Positions 14,759 through 15,704 of a DNA stretch of 15,704 nt are shown piece by piece. The stretch is from NCBI GenBank assembly GCA_903927775.1, contig CAIYOE010000206.1, positions 1 to 15,704 on the forward strand, given 5' to 3'. Both the position numbers and the translations under genes were made by a program. Source of the DNA: an uncultured Micrococcales bacterium. Its GTDB lineage: Bacteria; Actinomycetota; Actinomycetes; Actinomycetales; Microbacteriaceae. Under the pieces are notes generated by a model. It made no database searches. It saw only the letters and a list, made by a program, of their open reading frames with translations, and had not been told where the DNA came from. Positions within the stretch are counted from its first letter, which is position 1; the number at the start of each line of letters is the position of its first letter.

Positions 14759-15704
14759 CTAACCGCGAATGGCTTCAAGCAGAATGTTGCGCTCTGCCGG
14801 GGGGTTTACTGGATCAATCAAAATCTGGCCGTTGAGAGCCTCGTTGGCGCGCTCGAATCGCGCCGCATCGTTGCTGTGCAAGGTTAGCATCGGCTGCCCC
14901 TTGACCACCCAGTCTCCAAGCCCAGCGTGAAGCACAATTCCCGCACCGAGTTGGACCGCGTCTTCTTTCTTGGCGCGTCCGGCGCCCAGACGCCACGACG
15001 CAATGCCAACGGCAAGCGCATCGATCTTGGAAACGTAGCCGTCTTGTTCGGCGAAAATTGTGGTGCTCTCTGGGCAGGTCGGCAGCTTTGCCGTGGGGTC
15101 GCCGCCCTGGGCGCGAATCATTTGGTTCCACTTATCCATGGCTCGCCCGTCGTTCAGGGCGGCTCGTACATCGGCGTCTGGTTGCCCGGCTAGCCGCAGC
15201 ATTTCGCTGGCTAACTCGACCGTGAGGTCAACAACGTCGGCTGGGCCGCCGCCGGCAAGCACCTCAACCGATTCTTCGACCTCGAGTGCGTTGCCGATCT
15301 TGCGCCCGAGCGGGGTGGACATATCGGTTAGCAGAGCCGAGGTTCGAACACCGGCATCTTGACCAAGGGCTACAAGCGTCTGGGCCAACTCGCGGGCGCG
15401 GTCCAGGGTCTTCATGAATGCGCCCGAACCAACCTTTACGTCTAGCACTAAAGACGCAGTGCCCTCGGCGATTTTCTTGCTCATGATGCTACTGGCAATC
15501 AACGGAATCGATTCCACGGTTCCGGTCACATCGCGCAGGGCGTAGAGCTTTTTGTCGGCTGGGGCCAACCCAGAGCCGGCGGCGCAAATGACCGCGCCAA
15601 TCTCTGCCAGCTGGCGGTACATTTCGTCGTTGGTTAGCGCCGCTCGCCATCCAGGAATCGATTCCAGCTTGTCTAGAGTGCCGCCGGTGTGGCCTAGGCC
15701 ACGA
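14759..15704 (-). CDS. deoA: Thymidine phosphorylase, 5' end outside window
   Basis: Reversible phosphorolysis of thymidine or deoxyuridine to the base and deoxyribose-1-phosphate. The frame is open to the window edge; about 314 C-terminal residues are visible of a protein usually ~430 long, and the ATG at 15622 is internal. Upstream of that ATG the frame reads RGLGHTGGTLDKLESIPGW, a family signature. Next come GSGLAPADKKLYALRDVTGT and PLIASSIMSKKIAEG, which carry the Arg, Ser and Lys that hold the pyrimidine, then VLDVKVGSGAFM. The last ~75 residues form the PYNP C-terminal domain. The nucleoside-binding N-terminal helices are missing from view. It is the first visible gene of the deoA-add-IIA-IIB unit; pyrimidine-nucleoside phosphorylase (pdp) is a close alternative. 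Confidence 0.94.
   Translation of the reverse strand, partial: RGLGHTGGTLDKLESIPGWRAALTNDEMYRQLAEIGAVICAAGSGLAPADKKLYALRDVTGTVESIPLIASSIMSKKIAEGTASLVLDVKVGSGAFMKTLDRARELAQTLVALGQDAGVRTSALLTDMSTPLGRKIGNALEVEESVEVLAGGGPADVVDLTVELASEMLRLAGQPDADVRAALNDGRAMDKWNQMIRAQGGDPTAKLPTCPESTTIFAEQDGYVSKIDALAVGIASWRLGAGRAKKEDAVQLGAGIVLHAGLGDWVVKGQPMLTLHSNDAARFERANEALNGQILIDPVNPPAERNILLEAIRG

Overview
The window is a chromosomal segment of an actinobacterium, probably a small-genome member of the Microbacteriaceae (freshwater Luna/Rhodoluna/Aquiluna-like). This rests on three things: an acyl-CoA carboxylase set of beta, epsilon and biotin-carrying alpha subunits; an LpdA-type quinone reductase; and a moderate G+C, which I estimate by eye in the mid-50s percent. 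The genus is a guess. Genes are packed tightly, no stretch over 300 bases lacks a gene, and I see no tRNA, rRNA, insertion sequence, CRISPR array or phage gene.

Layout, left to right. (1) Plus strand, 1-2864: the 3' part of the acyl-CoA (propionyl-CoA) carboxylase beta subunit, its small epsilon subunit, and a DUF885 putative metallopeptidase. (2) Minus strand, 6438-2924: a TrmA/RlmC/RlmD-type RNA uridine methyltransferase, then two overlapping membrane proteins related to NarL-type sensor kinases. A strong minus-strand terminator follows at 2867-2909. (3) Plus strand, 6467-8882: a Maf nucleotide pyrophosphatase and the biotin carboxylase/BCCP alpha subunit, closed by a 36-bp perfect palindrome. 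(4) Minus strand, 10383-8965: an LpdA-like NAD(P)H-quinone dehydrogenase without the disulfide cysteines. (5) Plus strand, 10418-12895: purine nucleoside phosphorylase and a PGM2-like phosphohexomutase/pentomutase. (6) Minus strand, 15704-12892: thymidine phosphorylase (cut by the window edge), adenosine deaminase, and PTS IIA and IIB proteins of the ascorbate type.

Functionally the window holds two themes. One is acyl-CoA carboxylation: the beta, epsilon and alpha genes make up one holoenzyme, with maf between them. The other is nucleoside salvage and catabolism: phosphorolysis of purine and pyrimidine nucleosides, deamination of adenosine, and a mutase that could turn pentose-1-phosphate into pentose-5-phosphate. 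The order accD-accE-maf-accA3, then lpdA, deoD, pmmB, add, deoA follows, as I recall it, Mycobacterium tuberculosis Rv3280 to Rv3314, so much of this is an old actinobacterial neighbourhood.

The most unusual item is the pair of kinase-like membrane proteins (5111-2924). Both keep the E-R-x-R lead-in of the NarL-type dimerisation helix, but the phosphoacceptor His-Asp is Gln-Gln in one and Met-Leu in the other. The first keeps ATP-binding G boxes but has Gln for the N-box Glu; the second has no recognisable ATP-binding boxes. No response regulator is in view. The second most interesting item is the PTS IIA/IIB pair inside a nucleoside operon, with no membrane IIC gene in the window.
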